A stretch of 64,000 nt of DNA from Actinomycetota bacterium (GCA_947449535.1 CANFRP010000005.1:1-64000); one strand, 5' to 3'; numbered from the stretch's first letter, positions 20,953 to 31,350 are shown. The notes: generated by a model not told the origin, from the sequence alone. A program made the numbers and translations.

Positions 20953-22095
20953 GTGACCGACGCTTCAACTTCTGCAAAGGGAGATCTCAAGCTTTCGCAT
21001 CTCACCAAGTCTTATGGTGATTTCAACGCAGTAGATGATCTCTCTTTGACCATTCCGGAAGGTTCCTTCTTTGCACTGCTGGGACCTTCTGGGTGTGGCA
21101 AGACAACAACACTTCGTATGATTGCCGGATTGGAAGAACCAACTTCTGGAACATTGCATATTGGCACCACCGATATCACTGATATGAAGCCTTATCGCCG
21201 TCCGGTAAATACGGTTTTCCAGAATTACGCGCTCTTCCCACACCTCACCATCTTTGAAAATATCGCTTTTGGTCTACGCCGTCGCGGAATTTCAGATGTG
21301 AACGAGCAAGTAAATAAAGTTCTTGATTTAGTAGAGCTACCACATCTTGCCCAGCGCAAACCAACTCAACTTTCAGGCGGCCAGCAACAACGTATCGCTG
21401 TTGCTCGCGCAATCGTCAACCGCCCGGCACTTTTGTTGTTGGATGAGCCACTCGGCGCACTAGATCTCAAGCTCCGCCGCCAGATGCAGATCGAATTGAA
21501 ATGGATTCAGACTGAAATTGGTCTTACCTTTGTTCACGTTACGCATGATCAAGAAGAGGCCATGACTATGGCTGACACTATTGCAGTAATGAATGAAGGA
21601 AAGATTGAGCAGATGGGAACGCCTGCCGACCTCTATGACAATCCAAAGACTGCTTTTGTCGCTAACTTCCTCGGGCAATCGAACCTGATTGAGGGCACCA
21701 TTGTTGGTTCAGATGGCGATTCACATGTAGTGGATTGCTTTGGCCAGAAAGTTCAGGTCCAAAAGAACCGTTCGGTAGCTAAGGATTCCTCTGTTCTCTT
21801 TGGCATTCGCCCAGAGAAGATTCGAATTCATCCCTCCACTGAAACTCATTCGGGATGTTTGTTGACCGGTGGACATATCTCTGATGTTTCCTATATCGGC
21901 GTCAGTACTCAATACCAGGTAGAGATGCCATGGGGCCAAGAGTTGATGGTCTTTGAGCAGAACGATGATGGAATTCCGCCGCTTGCTAAGGGTGACGCAG
22001 TTAATCTCACTTGGGAATCTGTATTTTCATTTGCACTCGACGGTAATCAAGATGCAACTGCAGGCTCTGAAGTAAGTCCCGACGAGGAAGAATAA
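20953..22095 (+). CDS. potA: Spermidine/putrescine ABC transporter, ATP-binding protein
   Basis: Cytoplasmic ATPase of the importer. It begins with GTG two bases after potD. The nucleotide-binding domain (about 10-240) carries Walker A GPSGCGKTT, the Q-loop, signature LSGGQQQR, Walker B LLLLDEPLGALD and the switch His in HVTHDQEEAMTMAD. The C-terminal third is a TOBE regulatory domain, which places it in the PotA/MalK-type group. At 380 residues the length is usual. Confidence 0.93.
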   Translation: MTDASTSAKGDLKLSHLTKSYGDFNAVDDLSLTIPEGSFFALLGPSGCGKTTTLRMIAGLEEPTSGTLHIGTTDITDMKPYRRPVNTVFQNYALFPHLTIFENIAFGLRRRGISDVNEQVNKVLDLVELPHLAQRKPTQLSGGQQQRIAVARAIVNRPALLLLDEPLGALDLKLRRQMQIELKWIQTEIGLTFVHVTHDQEEAMTMADTIAVMNEGKIEQMGTPADLYDNPKTAFVANFLGQSNLIEGTIVGSDGDSHVVDCFGQKVQVQKNRSVAKDSSVLFGIRPEKIRIHPSTETHSGCLLTGGHISDVSYIGVSTQYQVEMPWGQELMVFEQNDDGIPPLAKGDAVNLTWESVFSFALDGNQDATAGSEVSPDEEE

Positions 22096-22097
22096 AC

Positions 22098-23000
22098 GTG
22101 GCAGCAATCGCGCCAGCTAAGGCGATTCGAAGCGTTACCTCACTTCGTAAAAAGGTAGCAACTCCCTACTTCTTGCTGCTCCCTGGATTGCTCTGGTTAC
22201 TTCTCTTCTTTGTATCGCCAATCTTGACAACCCTCAGCATGTCTACAAAGACAGTGAAAGCTGACTCAGGAAGTTTTGATCAGACTTATGTGCAGAATTA
22301 TCATTGGGCAAATTATTGGGACTTCCTCGTTGAATCTCGACCACAATTTATTCGCTCATTTCTCTATGCGGGCCTTGCTACCATTTTGGCGCTGGCAATT
22401 GCTTACCCATTAGCGTATGCAATCGCATTTAAATCTGGCAGATGGAAGAACGTTCTTCTCGTGCTAGTTGTGGCTCCATATTTTTGTTCCTTCATTCTTC
22501 GCACAATGGCATGGAAACAAATTCTCTCGCAAGACAATTTTATATTTAAGGCACTTCAGTCGCTTCACCTCGTGGATTCTTCGGTGCAGCTCACCTCCAA
22601 CGCTGTTGCTGTAGTCGTGGGGCTTGCCTATAACTTCTTGCCATTTATGACTCTGCCGCTTTATTCCAGCCTCGAGCGAATTGATCCTCGCACTTTAGAA
22701 GCATCTGGCGATCTCTATGCCAATGGTTTCACCACGTTCCGCAAGGTGACAGTTCCTTTATCTATGCCAGGCGTCGTAGCCGGAACTCTTCTCACCTTTA
22801 TCCCGGCAGCTGGCGATTTTGTTAATACCGAAATTTTGGGAAATTCCAACACAACAATGATTGGTAGTGTCATTCAGGCACAATTTAATGAGACTAGAAA
22901 TTATCCCAAAGCCTCTGCGCTCTCATTTATTTTGATGATCACTATCTTGGTAATGGTTCTAACCTACGTTCGTAAAGCAGGAACGGAGGATTTAGTTTAA
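22098..23000 (+). CDS. potB: Spermidine/putrescine ABC transporter, permease 1
   Basis: One of two membrane subunits of the polyamine importer. The GTG at 22098 follows potA by two bases. It has 300 residues and about six transmembrane segments. The EAA-like coupling loop DLYANGFTTFRKVTVPLSMPG near residue 205-225 contacts the ATPase. Its stop overlaps the potC ATG by one base. Confidence 0.92.
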   Translation: MAAIAPAKAIRSVTSLRKKVATPYFLLLPGLLWLLLFFVSPILTTLSMSTKTVKADSGSFDQTYVQNYHWANYWDFLVESRPQFIRSFLYAGLATILALAIAYPLAYAIAFKSGRWKNVLLVLVVAPYFCSFILRTMAWKQILSQDNFIFKALQSLHLVDSSVQLTSNAVAVVVGLAYNFLPFMTLPLYSSLERIDPRTLEASGDLYANGFTTFRKVTVPLSMPGVVAGTLLTFIPAAGDFVNTEILGNSNTTMIGSVIQAQFNETRNYPKASALSFILMITILVMVLTYVRKAGTEDLV

Positions 23001-23800
23001 TGAGCACAATCTCTCGCTGGCTCTCGCGAAACCTCCTTCGTGTTTATGCCGCCTTCGCATTTACTTTCCTCTTTATTCCTGTCGCATATGTATTTGCCTT
23101 CTCTTTTAATGATTACCACCGCTCCAATATTGTCTGGCGTGGCTTCACCTTTAATAACTGGCTCCATCCATGTGATGCCTTGGAGATCTGCCCCGCTCTC
23201 GGCAATTCCATCAGAATCGGTTTGCTCTCCACTTTAGTTGCCACCATTCTCGGCACCATGATCGCATTCGCGCTAGGTCGCTATGCCTTTCGCGGAAAAG
23301 GTGCGATCAACACCTTGATCTTCTTGCCGATGGCTACCCCAGAACTCGTCATGGGTGCATCGCTACTCACGATCTTCTTGGCGATGGGATTTAATCCAGG
23401 CTTCTGGACTGTTGTGATTGCGCACGTCATGTTCTGTATCTCATTTATTGTGGTGACCGTTAAGGCTCGAATCGCTTCTCTCGATCCACGCCTGGAACAA
23501 GCGGCAATGGATCTCTATGCCGATGAGAAGGAAACTTTTCGCCGGATCACTTTCCCACTTGTAGCTCCCGGAATTGCAGGCGCAGCGCTCCTTGCCTTTA
23601 GCCTCTCCTTTGATGATTTCATCATTACCTATTTCAATAATGGCGCCGATTTCCAGACATTCCCCGTCTTTGTTTATACCCACGCAGGCCGTGGATTGCC
23701 TGCGCAAGCAAATGTAATTGCATCCTCTATGTTCTTTATTGCGCTCTTTTTAGTGGTGGCTGGACAGATTGTGGGCAATAAGCGCAAAGTTAAGGCTTAG
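23000..23800 (+). CDS. potC: Spermidine/putrescine ABC transporter, permease 2
   Basis: Second membrane subunit; 266 residues with about six transmembrane segments. The coupling loop AAMDLYADEKETFRRITFPLVAPG, near residues 165-190, matches the binding-protein-dependent permease signature. The FNDYHRSNIVWRGFTFNNW stretch after the first segment is typical of PotC. One-base overlap with potB shows translational coupling. Confidence 0.92.
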   Translation: MSTISRWLSRNLLRVYAAFAFTFLFIPVAYVFAFSFNDYHRSNIVWRGFTFNNWLHPCDALEICPALGNSIRIGLLSTLVATILGTMIAFALGRYAFRGKGAINTLIFLPMATPELVMGASLLTIFLAMGFNPGFWTVVIAHVMFCISFIVVTVKARIASLDPRLEQAAMDLYADEKETFRRITFPLVAPGIAGAALLAFSLSFDDFIITYFNNGADFQTFPVFVYTHAGRGLPAQANVIASSMFFIALFLVVAGQIVGNKRKVKA

Positions 23801-23803
23801 TCT
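23798..23803 (+). promoter_or_regulatory. Possible leaderless -10 box for the ureohydrolase gene
   Basis: TAGTCT, starting with the potC stop codon, ends six bases before the ATG at 23810. No Shine-Dalgarno is evident. The agreement may be chance because the stop codon supplies TA. Confidence 0.3.
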
Positions 23804-23809
23804 TAGATC

Positions 23810-24808
23810 ATGGTTAACCACGGAAATATGTATGGTCCGGCATTTACATTTCTCGGCATTCCTACTTGCGATTTAGCAAAGCCAGAGAGCTTTAAAGGTG
23901 CAGATGTCATCATTGTTGGGGCACCGATCGATTCCGGAACTTCTCATCGCTCTGGAGCCAAGCATGGTCCACAAGCAATTCGTGGAGGAGATTACCTTCC
24001 ACATGATGCAGAGCGCCCGCATCTTTCGATGCGCGTTGATGCACTTCAAGAGTTAAAGATTTATGACGCAGGCGACCTGTTAATGCCAGGAGGAGATCTC
24101 ATTGCATCACTCAAAGTATTGGAAGAAGCCACTGAATTAATCTCTCGTAGTGGAGCAATTCCAGTAGTACTAGGTGGAGATCACTCCATTGCCTCTGCCG
24201 ATGTTGCGGGTATTGCACGCCATCGAGGAATGGGCAAAGTCTCGATGATTCACTTCGATGCACACGCAGATACTGGTGAGACTCAATTTGGCGCTCTGGT
24301 CGGACATGGAACACCGATGCGCCGTCTGATCGATTCCGGCGCAGTTCGGGGCGATCGTTTCTTGCAACTCGGCTTACGCGGATATTGGCCTGATGATGTG
24401 ACGCTCAAATGGATGCGCGATCAAGGAATGCGGTCCTATGAGATGACCGAGATTCATCATCGCGGAATGAAAGAAGTTCTGGATGAGTCTTTTGAAACGC
24501 TCACTAATGAATGCGATGGCGTTTTCTTATCAGTTGATATCGATGTAGTTGATCCCGGCATGGCTCCCGGAACCGGCACACCAGAGCCTGGTGGAATGAC
24601 AAGCCGTGAATTACTGGAAGCAGTTCGTCGAATTTGTTTAGAGCTGCCTATTGTAGGAATGGATATCGTTGAAGTTGCTCCTGCATATGACAACTCGGAG
24701 ATCACCGCAATTCTTGCAAACCGCGTAGTACTGGAAGCACTTAGCGCAATCACTCTGCGTAAAAAAGGCGGCTCCTACTCACCGGTTCGCAATCTTCTCG
24801 ATCGATAG
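23810..24808 (+). CDS. speB: Agmatinase/guanidinobutyrase-family ureohydrolase
   Basis: Binuclear Mn hydrolase of the arginase superfamily that releases urea from a guanidino compound. All metal-ligand blocks are present: GGDHS (about residue 124), HFDAHADTGET (about 150) and SVDIDVVDPGMAPGTGTPEPGG (about 242). At 332 residues it is longer than E. coli agmatinase, and the extended N-terminus resembles guanidinobutyrases, so agmatine and 4-guanidinobutyrate are both possible. The first would give putrescine, the second GABA; either product fits the neighbouring polyamine importer and 4-aminobutyraldehyde dehydrogenase. Substrate cannot be settled from sequence alone. Confidence 0.85.
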   Translation: MVNHGNMYGPAFTFLGIPTCDLAKPESFKGADVIIVGAPIDSGTSHRSGAKHGPQAIRGGDYLPHDAERPHLSMRVDALQELKIYDAGDLLMPGGDLIASLKVLEEATELISRSGAIPVVLGGDHSIASADVAGIARHRGMGKVSMIHFDAHADTGETQFGALVGHGTPMRRLIDSGAVRGDRFLQLGLRGYWPDDVTLKWMRDQGMRSYEMTEIHHRGMKEVLDESFETLTNECDGVFLSVDIDVVDPGMAPGTGTPEPGGMTSRELLEAVRRICLELPIVGMDIVEVAPAYDNSEITAILANRVVLEALSAITLRKKGGSYSPVRNLLDR

Positions 24809-24823
24809 GCGATACTTCATCCC

Positions 24824-25954
24824 ATGCGCTCGATCGTTATTTTGGGATCCACGGGGTCTATTGGCGTTCAAGCACTTGAGATCATCGCAGCCAACCCAAA
24901 TAAGTTTCGAGTGGTTGCCCTCTCTGCTGGGTCAAGGAATCTTCCACTTCTGATTGAACAAGCGAAGAAATTTTCGGTTCCTATCGTTGGCACAACTGCT
25001 GATCGCCAAGTAGCGCTGGATCTGGCCGGTGATATTCAAGTAATTGATGGACCACTTGCATCTACTGAAATTGCCACTATTCCATGTGACATCGTTCTCA
25101 ATGGAATTACAGGTTCAATTGGATTGGGTCCAACTCTGGCGGCGCTCGGAGTAGGAAATAAAGTTGCCTTAGCAAATAAAGAATCTCTGGTTGCCGGCGG
25201 CGATCTGGTTATGGCTTTTGGCCATGACAAAATCATTCCAGTAGATTCCGAGCATTCTGCTTTGTATCAATGTTTCTTAGCTGGCAAAAGTTCAGAGGTA
25301 AAGAAAGTAATTCTTACCGCAAGTGGTGGCCCATTTAGAGATCGGGCTGATCTCAGTGGTGTCACGGTGAAAGAAGCACTGTCGCATCCCACCTGGGCCA
25401 TGGGTCCAATGGTCACGATTAATTCTGCAACCTTGATGAATAAGGGCTTGGAAATAATTGAAGCGCACTATCTCTTTAATCTGCCTTATTCTCAGATCGA
25501 AGCAGTCATTCATCCGCAATCTGTTGTGCACTCTATGGTCGAATTCATCGATGGATCCACGATTGCCCAAGCAAGCCCTCCCAATATGAAGGGGCCGATC
25601 GCCTACGCATTAGCGTCTGGTGATCGCGTGGCGCATGCCACCAAGCCAATTGATTGGACTTCCACTCATACCTGGTCATTTGCACCCATCGATACCAATC
25701 GCTTCCCTGCAATTGATTTAGCACTTAGATGTGGCGAGCTCGGGGGAGGACTCCCAGCAATTTTTAATGCTTCAAACGAAGTTGCAGTAGACGCATTCTT
25801 GAGCGGTCGAATAACCTTCACCTCTATCGTGGATATCGTCGAAGCAACTGTTCAAAAATTGGGAAGCGGATCACCGATCGTGGCCCGCAATCTCGCTGAT
25901 GTCAGTGCTATCGAAGATGATGCTCGCCGAGTAGCAATCAGCTTGCTACCTTAA
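24824..25954 (+). CDS. dxr: 1-deoxy-D-xylulose 5-phosphate reductoisomerase
   Basis: Second committed enzyme of the MEP isoprenoid pathway, turning DXP into MEP with NADPH. Visible are the nucleotide motif GSTGSIGVQALEI at residue 7, NKESLVAGGDLV, the metal-binding PVDSEHSALYQC and the flexible-loop region with HPTWAMGPMVTINSATLMNKGLE. The 376-residue length is normal. It begins 15 bases after the ureohydrolase; GATACT lies seven bases before the ATG and may be a -10 box. IspG is two genes downstream, as in many actinobacteria. Confidence 0.95.
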   Translation: MRSIVILGSTGSIGVQALEIIAANPNKFRVVALSAGSRNLPLLIEQAKKFSVPIVGTTADRQVALDLAGDIQVIDGPLASTEIATIPCDIVLNGITGSIGLGPTLAALGVGNKVALANKESLVAGGDLVMAFGHDKIIPVDSEHSALYQCFLAGKSSEVKKVILTASGGPFRDRADLSGVTVKEALSHPTWAMGPMVTINSATLMNKGLEIIEAHYLFNLPYSQIEAVIHPQSVVHSMVEFIDGSTIAQASPPNMKGPIAYALASGDRVAHATKPIDWTSTHTWSFAPIDTNRFPAIDLALRCGELGGGLPAIFNASNEVAVDAFLSGRITFTSIVDIVEATVQKLGSGSPIVARNLADVSAIEDDARRVAISLLP

Positions 25955-25969
25955 TTAATTGGAGATTGT

Positions 25970-27151
25970 GTGAGTTTTATTGGAGCTTTAGCTTTCGTTG
26001 TCGCACTTCTCTTCTCGGTGATGATTCACGAGTTTGGCCACTTCATCTTTGCTAAGAAATTTGGCATGAAAGTGACGGAGTTCTTTTTAGGTTTTGGAAA
26101 GCGTTTATGGTCGTTTCGTCGCGGCGAGACAGAATTTGGCATTAAAGCAATTCCCGCTGGTGGATATTGCCGAATCGTAGGAATGTCGCCTCGGGAGACT
26201 TTGACCGAGGATGAGAAGCCTCGCGCTTTCTATATCGCCTCTGTCCCTAAGCGATTGATCGTTCTCGGGGCTGGATCTTTCTTCCACTTTGTTCTGGGAT
26301 TCATAATTCTTATCGTTTTATTTGCTGGCGTTGGCACAACTGTCGTCACAAATACAGTGGGATTTGTACCTCAGTGCATTTCTGCCACTGCCACAAAATG
26401 CGCCCCATCAGATCCTGCCTCACCGGCATTTGTTGCAGGCGTTAAAGCGGGCGATCAGATCATCGCTATTGATGGTGTCAAATACAAGAAGTGGGCGGAT
26501 GCCGTAACGAAAATTCGCTCCTCCATCAACAAAGAGCTAGCTCTCACCATTGATCGCAGTGGAACGACTCTGACTATTCCCGTCACCACCATCTCCAAAA
26601 GCCTTGATGGGAAAGAAATTGGAATCATTGGCGTTAATAATAAAATTGGTAATCAACAGCAAGATATAGGTCAAGCCATTGGATCTAGTACATCTCTCAC
26701 CGGGCAGCTATTGAAGAGTAGCGTTACCTCCCTGATCTCCCTCCCAGCTAAGATTCCAGCGCTCTTTCGCGAAACATTTGGTAATGAGAAGCGCGACCCA
26801 CAAGGATTAGTTGGGGTAGTAGGTGTCGCTCGCGTTTCAGCTCAGACTGCAAGTGATTCTCGACTTGCTACCCGCGAAAAATTAGCTACCTTCTTATTGA
26901 TTGTTGCTAGCCTCAATATTTTCGTTGGTGTATTTAATCTTCTTCCTTTATTGCCACTCGATGGCGGACATATGGCGATCGCCATTGTCGATGGATTCCG
27001 ACGTTGGTGGGCACGAATGAAAAAGCGGCCAGCACCTGCGCCGATCGATGTGGAACGCCTCACTCCTGTGACGATTGTCGTATTTGGCCTGCTCGCAGTT
27101 CTCTCGTTGCTGCTCCTCGCCGCAGATATCGTCAATCCCGTTCACATTTAG
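25970..27151 (+). CDS. rseP: Site-2-type zinc membrane protease (RseP family, M50)
   Basis: Intramembrane protease that cuts anti-sigma factors or similar membrane proteins; the actinobacterial version (Rip1-like) lies between dxr and ispG as here. The GTG at 25970 gives 393 residues. The zinc motif HEFGH is at 20-24 in the first membrane segment; a PDZ domain (about 130-220) with [13 protein letters not shown] follows; the third zinc ligand is in [13 protein letters not shown] near residue 323. Four hydrophobic segments are seen. The substrate is unknown here. Confidence 0.92.
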   Translation: MSFIGALAFVVALLFSVMIHEFGHFIFAKKFGMKVTEFFLGFGKRLWSFRRGETEFGIKAIPAGGYCRIVGMSPRETLTEDEKPRAFYIASVPKRLIVLGAGSFFHFVLGFIILIVLFAGVGTTVVTNTVGFVPQCISATATKCAPSDPASPAFVAGVKAGDQIIAIDGVKYKKWADAVTKIRSSINKELALTIDRSGTTLTIPVTTISKSLDGKEIGIIGVNNKIGNQQQDIGQAIGSSTSLTGQLLKSSVTSLISLPAKIPALFRETFGNEKRDPQGLVGVVGVARVSAQTASDSRLATREKLATFLLIVASLNIFVGVFNLLPLLPLDGGHMAIAIVDGFRRWWARMKKRPAPAPIDVERLTPVTIVVFGLLAVLSLLLLAADIVNPVHI

Positions 27152-27153
27152 GG

Positions 27154-27159
27154 CAGAAT
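27154..27159 (+). promoter_or_regulatory. Possible leaderless -10 box for ispG
   Basis: CAGAAT ends six bases before the ispG ATG at 27166, and no Shine-Dalgarno is seen. The same hexamer at the same distance precedes the azlC GTG on the minus strand. Confidence 0.3.
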
Positions 27160-27165
27160 AACGCC

Positions 27166-28317
27166 ATGGTAAATCTTGGAATGCCGGCAACCCCACCCCC
27201 TACCTTGGCTCCTCGTCGAAAGAGCAAGCAACTCAAAGTAGGAAATGTTCTCGTAGGTGGAGATGCGCCAGTCAGCGTGCAATCAATGTGCACAACGCTT
27301 ACGGCAGATGTGAATTCCACACTTCAACAAATCGCAGAGCTCACTGCTTCTGGTTGCCAGATTGTTCGCGTGGCAGTTCCCAGCCAAGATGATGCCGATG
27401 CCCTTGCGCAGATTGCAAAGAAATCACAGATTCCGGTTATTGCTGATATTCACTTTCAGCCTAAATATATTTTTGCAGCGATTGATGCTGGGTGCGCAGC
27501 AGTTCGAGTTAATCCAGGCAATATCAAGCAATTTGATGACAAAGTTAAGGAAGTTGCTAAAGCTGCAGGAGATGCCGGAATTCCTATTCGCATTGGCGTA
27601 AATGCGGGATCACTCGATCCCCGACTTCTCGCAAAGTACGGCAAAGCAACCCCAGAAGCACTCGCAGAATCTGCGCTCTGGGAAGCATCACTCTTTGAAG
27701 AGCATGGCTTTAGTGACATTAAGATTTCAGTAAAGCATCATGATCCCGTCACTATGGTGCAGGCATATCGGCTCCTCGCATCGAAATGCGATTATCCATT
27801 GCATCTTGGCGTGACTGAAGCTGGTCCGATTTTCCAGGGCACCATTAAATCTGCAACTGCTTTTGCGATACTTCTCTCGGAAGGAATTGGCGACACTATT
27901 CGCGTATCCCTCTCTGCCCCGCCAGTAGAAGAAGTAAAAGTTGGAATCTCTATTCTGGAATCTCTCAATTTGCGCCAGCGTAAATTAGAGATCGTCTCCT
28001 GCCCATCATGCGGTCGCGCCCAAGTCGATGTTTATACCCTGGCCGAGAAAGTGCAAGCGGGCTTACAAGGTATGACTGTTCCACTGCGCGTTGCGGTAAT
28101 GGGCTGCGTTGTTAATGGACCCGGTGAAGCTCGCGAAGCTGATCTCGGTGTTGCATCAGGCAATGGCAAGGGCCAAATTTTCGTTAAGGGCGTCGTTATA
28201 AAGACTGTCCCTGAGGCGCAAATTGTTGAAACTCTTATTGAAGAGGCGATGCGCCTTGCAGAAGAGATGGAAGCAGCGGGAACTCCTTCGGGCGAGCCCG
28301 TAGTTACAACCTCCTAA
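27166..28317 (+). CDS. ispG: (E)-4-hydroxy-3-methylbut-2-enyl-diphosphate synthase
   Basis: [4Fe-4S] enzyme of the MEP pathway that makes HMBPP from the cyclic diphosphate. The ATG at 27166 gives 383 residues; the frame extends into rseP but that part is not IspG-like. Near the N-terminus [15 protein letters not shown] matches the family, and the cluster cysteines lie in SCPSCGR and [11 protein letters not shown]. It follows rseP by 14 bases. With dxr it supplies isoprenoid precursors. Confidence 0.95.
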   Translation: MVNLGMPATPPPTLAPRRKSKQLKVGNVLVGGDAPVSVQSMCTTLTADVNSTLQQIAELTASGCQIVRVAVPSQDDADALAQIAKKSQIPVIADIHFQPKYIFAAIDAGCAAVRVNPGNIKQFDDKVKEVAKAAGDAGIPIRIGVNAGSLDPRLLAKYGKATPEALAESALWEASLFEEHGFSDIKISVKHHDPVTMVQAYRLLASKCDYPLHLGVTEAGPIFQGTIKSATAFAILLSEGIGDTIRVSLSAPPVEEVKVGISILESLNLRQRKLEIVSCPSCGRAQVDVYTLAEKVQAGLQGMTVPLRVAVMGCVVNGPGEAREADLGVASGNGKGQIFVKGVVIKTVPEAQIVETLIEEAMRLAEEMEAAGTPSGEPVVTTS

Positions 28318-28330
28318 GCAATTCATTAGA

Positions 28331-28336
28331 TAAGGT
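28331..28336 (+). promoter_or_regulatory. Putative leaderless -10 box for proS
   Basis: TAAGGT ends six bases before the proS ATG at 28343. The pattern TANNNT-N6-ATG is that of leaderless actinobacterial genes. AAGG within it could alternatively serve as a weak Shine-Dalgarno. Confidence 0.4.
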
Positions 28337-28342
28337 TGCGAC

Positions 28343-30073
28343 ATGTTAAAAATGTCGACCTTATTGCTGCGCACACTTCGCGATGACCCAGCTGATGCTG
28401 AAGTCGCAAGCCACAAGCTCCTAGTCCGCGCAGGATATGTTCGTCGGGTAGCGGCAGGTATTTATGCCTGGCTTCCATTGGGTTACATCACCCTTCGCAA
28501 TATTGAACGGATCGTCCGCGAAGAGATGGATGCAGCAGGTTTCCAAGAAGTTCACTTCCCTGCCTTGCTACCTAAAGATCCTTACGAGAAGACAAATCGC
28601 TGGGAAGAGTACGGCTCAGATTTATTCCGCCTGCAAGATCGCAAGGGCAATGATTATTTGCTCGGCCCAACCCATGAAGAGATGTTCACGCTTATGGTCA
28701 AGGGGGAGTACTCCTCTTATAAAGATCTTCCACTTTCGATCTATCAAATTCAAACAAAGTATCGCGATGAGACTCGTCCGCGTTCTGGAATTATCCGTGG
28801 TCGCGAATTTGTCATGAAGGATTCATATTCATTTGACCTGGACGATGATGGTTTAGCGCTCTCCTATGAGAAGCATCGCAACGCCTATATCAAGACTTTT
28901 GATCGCCTTCATATGAAGTACAACATCGTCTCAGCCGTATCTGGTGCAATGGGCGGCTCTCGCTCGGAGGAATTCTTGGCGCCATGCGGTACTGGTGAAG
29001 ATACTTATGTGCTCTGCGAGAAATGCGGATATGCAGCAAATGTTGAGGCCATGGTCACCAAAGTGGCTCCATTTTCAGGGGATACCCCGGCTGCAATGGA
29101 AGTTTTTGACTCACCAAATACTCCGACAATTGATTCACTCGTCGAGCTCCTTAACGCGACATTTGGCGGAGGATTTAAGGCGAGCGACACTTTGAAGAAT
29201 GTTCTCTTGATGGCAGATGATGAAGCAATCTCTGTCTTGGTACCGGGTGACCGCGAAGTTGACCTCAAGCGTTTGCAAGCAAATCTGCATGGAGTTGAAG
29301 AGCTTCGCCTCTTCGATGATGGAGATTTTGCCAAGCGCCCAGGATTGGTTAAGGGGTACGTCGGTCCACAAGATGCAGCAAAACTTGGGCTTCGCCTCTT
29401 TGCCGATCCACGTGTTCAGATTGGCTCACATTGGGTCACCGGTGCGAATGCAAAAGATAAGCATGTTCGCTTTGTGACGCACGGTCGCGACTTTGAAGTA
29501 GAACGTTTCATCGAAGCGGCTGAAGTTCGCGCTGGAGATTTATGTCCGGAGTGCGCAACTCCAGTTGTGATCGATCGCGCTATTGAAATTGGCCACATCT
29601 TTCAACTCGGCCGCAAATATGCCGAAGCCCTTGATCTCACGGTTTTGGATAAAGATGGAAAGCCGCGAGTGGTAACGATGGGTTCTTATGGAATTGGTGT
29701 CTCACGCGCAGTAGCGGCAGTAGCCGAGCAAACACATGATGAAATTGGTCTGTGTTGGCCACGTGAAATAGCGCCGGCAGATATTCATATAGTTGCTACT
29801 GGTAAAGATGATCAACCATTTGATGTTGCGCTCCAGCTCGCTACCGATTTAGAGAATTCTGGAATGCGGATCATGTTAGATGATCGCCGCGATGCAAGCC
29901 CGGGCGTAAAATTTAAAGATTCCGAATTGATCGGCATCCCCTTTATTGTGGTGGTTGGTAAAGCACTTGCTGATGGCAAAATCGAACTTCGCGTGCGCAA
30001 AAGTGGCGAGAAAGCGGAGATTGCCCTCGATGGCGCTGTCGCTCACATTCTCAAAACCGTAACTGCTGAATAA
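28343..30073 (+). CDS. proS: Prolyl-tRNA synthetase (bacterial type)
   Basis: Class II aminoacyl-tRNA synthetase charging tRNA(Pro). The 576 residues follow the bacterial ProS plan: motif 1/2 region with [36 protein letters not shown] and [14 protein letters not shown], an inserted editing (INS) domain at about 225-385, motif 3 with [13 protein letters not shown], and a C-terminal anticodon-binding domain. The N-terminus [20 protein letters not shown] resembles mycobacterial ProS, including the few residues before MS, which favours the ATG at 28343 over 28352. Confidence 0.96.
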   Translation: MLKMSTLLLRTLRDDPADAEVASHKLLVRAGYVRRVAAGIYAWLPLGYITLRNIERIVREEMDAAGFQEVHFPALLPKDPYEKTNRWEEYGSDLFRLQDRKGNDYLLGPTHEEMFTLMVKGEYSSYKDLPLSIYQIQTKYRDETRPRSGIIRGREFVMKDSYSFDLDDDGLALSYEKHRNAYIKTFDRLHMKYNIVSAVSGAMGGSRSEEFLAPCGTGEDTYVLCEKCGYAANVEAMVTKVAPFSGDTPAAMEVFDSPNTPTIDSLVELLNATFGGGFKASDTLKNVLLMADDEAISVLVPGDREVDLKRLQANLHGVEELRLFDDGDFAKRPGLVKGYVGPQDAAKLGLRLFADPRVQIGSHWVTGANAKDKHVRFVTHGRDFEVERFIEAAEVRAGDLCPECATPVVIDRAIEIGHIFQLGRKYAEALDLTVLDKDGKPRVVTMGSYGIGVSRAVAAVAEQTHDEIGLCWPREIAPADIHIVATGKDDQPFDVALQLATDLENSGMRIMLDDRRDASPGVKFKDSELIGIPFIVVVGKALADGKIELRVRKSGEKAEIALDGAVAHILKTVTAE

Positions 30074-30079
30074 TTTTTA

Positions 30080-30850
30080 ATGTCGGCTACCACAGCAATC
30101 TTCTTGGCGCTCGCCTCCGGGTTTGCCGGGTTTGTTGATGCAATTGCCGGCGGTGGTGGATTAGTTCAACTACCTGCCCTGCTTATTGGAATCTCAGATA
30201 AGCCACTTCCTATGATCCTCGGAACAAATAAAGTTCCATCAATTTTTGGCACTTCCACTGCGGCAGTCAATTATTTTCGCAAAGTAAAACCCGATCTTCG
30301 CCTGACTCTCTTTATGGCTGCTCCCGCCCTTCTTGGATCAGTCGCCGGAGCACGTCTAGCCTCAAGTATTGCTAAGGATTTCTTTCGCCCATTTATTTTA
30401 GTGATGCTTGTTTTGGTCGCCCTTTACACCTGGAAGCGCCCGCATTTAGGCCTTGAAGAGAAGTTGAAATTCACTCATACAGTTCGACTATTGCTGGTGT
30501 CCCTTTTTGGTCTCACTATTGGTTTTTACGATGGAATATTTGGACCAGGTACTGGAACCTTTCTGATCTTCCTACTTGTCGGAGTCATTGGTTATGGATT
30601 TCTCAAGGCATCGGCGACGGCCAAAGTCGTCAATATCTCCACAAATTTGGGCGCTATTGCAACATTCCATCTCACTGGACATATCTGGTGGAAACTTGGC
30701 CTCTTTCTTGCGATTGCAAATGTCACTGGCGCAATTCTTGGTTCGCGCCTTGCAATTCGCGGAGGTTCTACCCTGGTCCGAAAAGTCTTCTTACTTGTGA
30801 CGGTATTGCTTATTGCAAAGTTGGGTTATGATTGGCTAGTAAGTAAGTAG
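30080..30850 (+). CDS. Sulfite exporter TauE/SafE family membrane protein
   Basis: Permease of the TSUP family, whose members move sulfite, sulfoacetate or other organosulfur anions. The 256 residues are mostly hydrophobic with about eight membrane segments. The family pattern is seen as GFAGFVDAIAGGGGLVQLPALL at the N-terminus and the repeated GFYDGIFGPGTGTFLIFLLV in the second half. It sits alone six bases after proS, and nothing nearby names the substrate. Confidence 0.85.
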   Translation: MSATTAIFLALASGFAGFVDAIAGGGGLVQLPALLIGISDKPLPMILGTNKVPSIFGTSTAAVNYFRKVKPDLRLTLFMAAPALLGSVAGARLASSIAKDFFRPFILVMLVLVALYTWKRPHLGLEEKLKFTHTVRLLLVSLFGLTIGFYDGIFGPGTGTFLIFLLVGVIGYGFLKASATAKVVNISTNLGAIATFHLTGHIWWKLGLFLAIANVTGAILGSRLAIRGGSTLVRKVFLLVTVLLIAKLGYDWLVSK

Positions 30851-30885
30851 TAAGAAAAAAACTAAATAGAGAGGCAGGACCATAG

Positions 30886-31350
30886 ATGTCGAAGGATGCC
30901 ATCGACGCAATCACCTCCGCTATAAGTCCAGTTATTGAGGCCGGCGGTAATTATCTAGAAGAAGTCACAGTCACAAACGCGGGCAAGCTCCGCATCATTA
31001 CCGTTATTGTCGATAACGAAGTTCACCTTAATCTTGATCAAGTTACTGCTGCATCTCGTGAAATCTCCGAGATCATTGAAAATATCGCGGAACTAGGTGA
31101 TCACCCATTTACTTTAGAAGTTACCTCTCCAGGCGTGGATCGTCCGCTTACTCTTCCTCGCCACTGGCGCAAGAACAAAGGCCGACTGGTAATTGTTACT
31201 AAGAACGATGGATCTCAGCAAAAAGGTCGTATTGGTGAAAGTGCCGAATCTTCAGTCGTACTCGATACCGGTGAAGTGAACTTCGCCGATATTGAAAAGG
31301 CCATGATCGAAATTGAGTTCAAATCACTCAAAAGTGAGGGCTCAGAATGA
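30886..31350 (+). CDS. rimP: Ribosome maturation factor RimP
   Basis: Factor for 30S subunit assembly. The 154 residues show the N-terminal domain with VTVTNAGKLRIITVIVD and the pattern LEVTSPGVDRPL typical of RimP, then an SH3-like C-terminal domain. AGGCAGGA lies before the ATG. The stop overlaps the nusA ATG (ATGA), the conserved rimP-nusA-ylxR-infB order. Confidence 0.94.
   Translation: MSKDAIDAITSAISPVIEAGGNYLEEVTVTNAGKLRIITVIVDNEVHLNLDQVTAASREISEIIENIAELGDHPFTLEVTSPGVDRPLTLPRHWRKNKGRLVIVTKNDGSQQKGRIGESAESSVVLDTGEVNFADIEKAMIEIEFKSLKSEGSE

Noticed and set aside
27004-27165. Long N-terminal extension of ispG
   Set aside because: The 54 residues overlap rseP in another frame and have no resemblance to IspG; the ATG at 27166 begins the known N-terminus.
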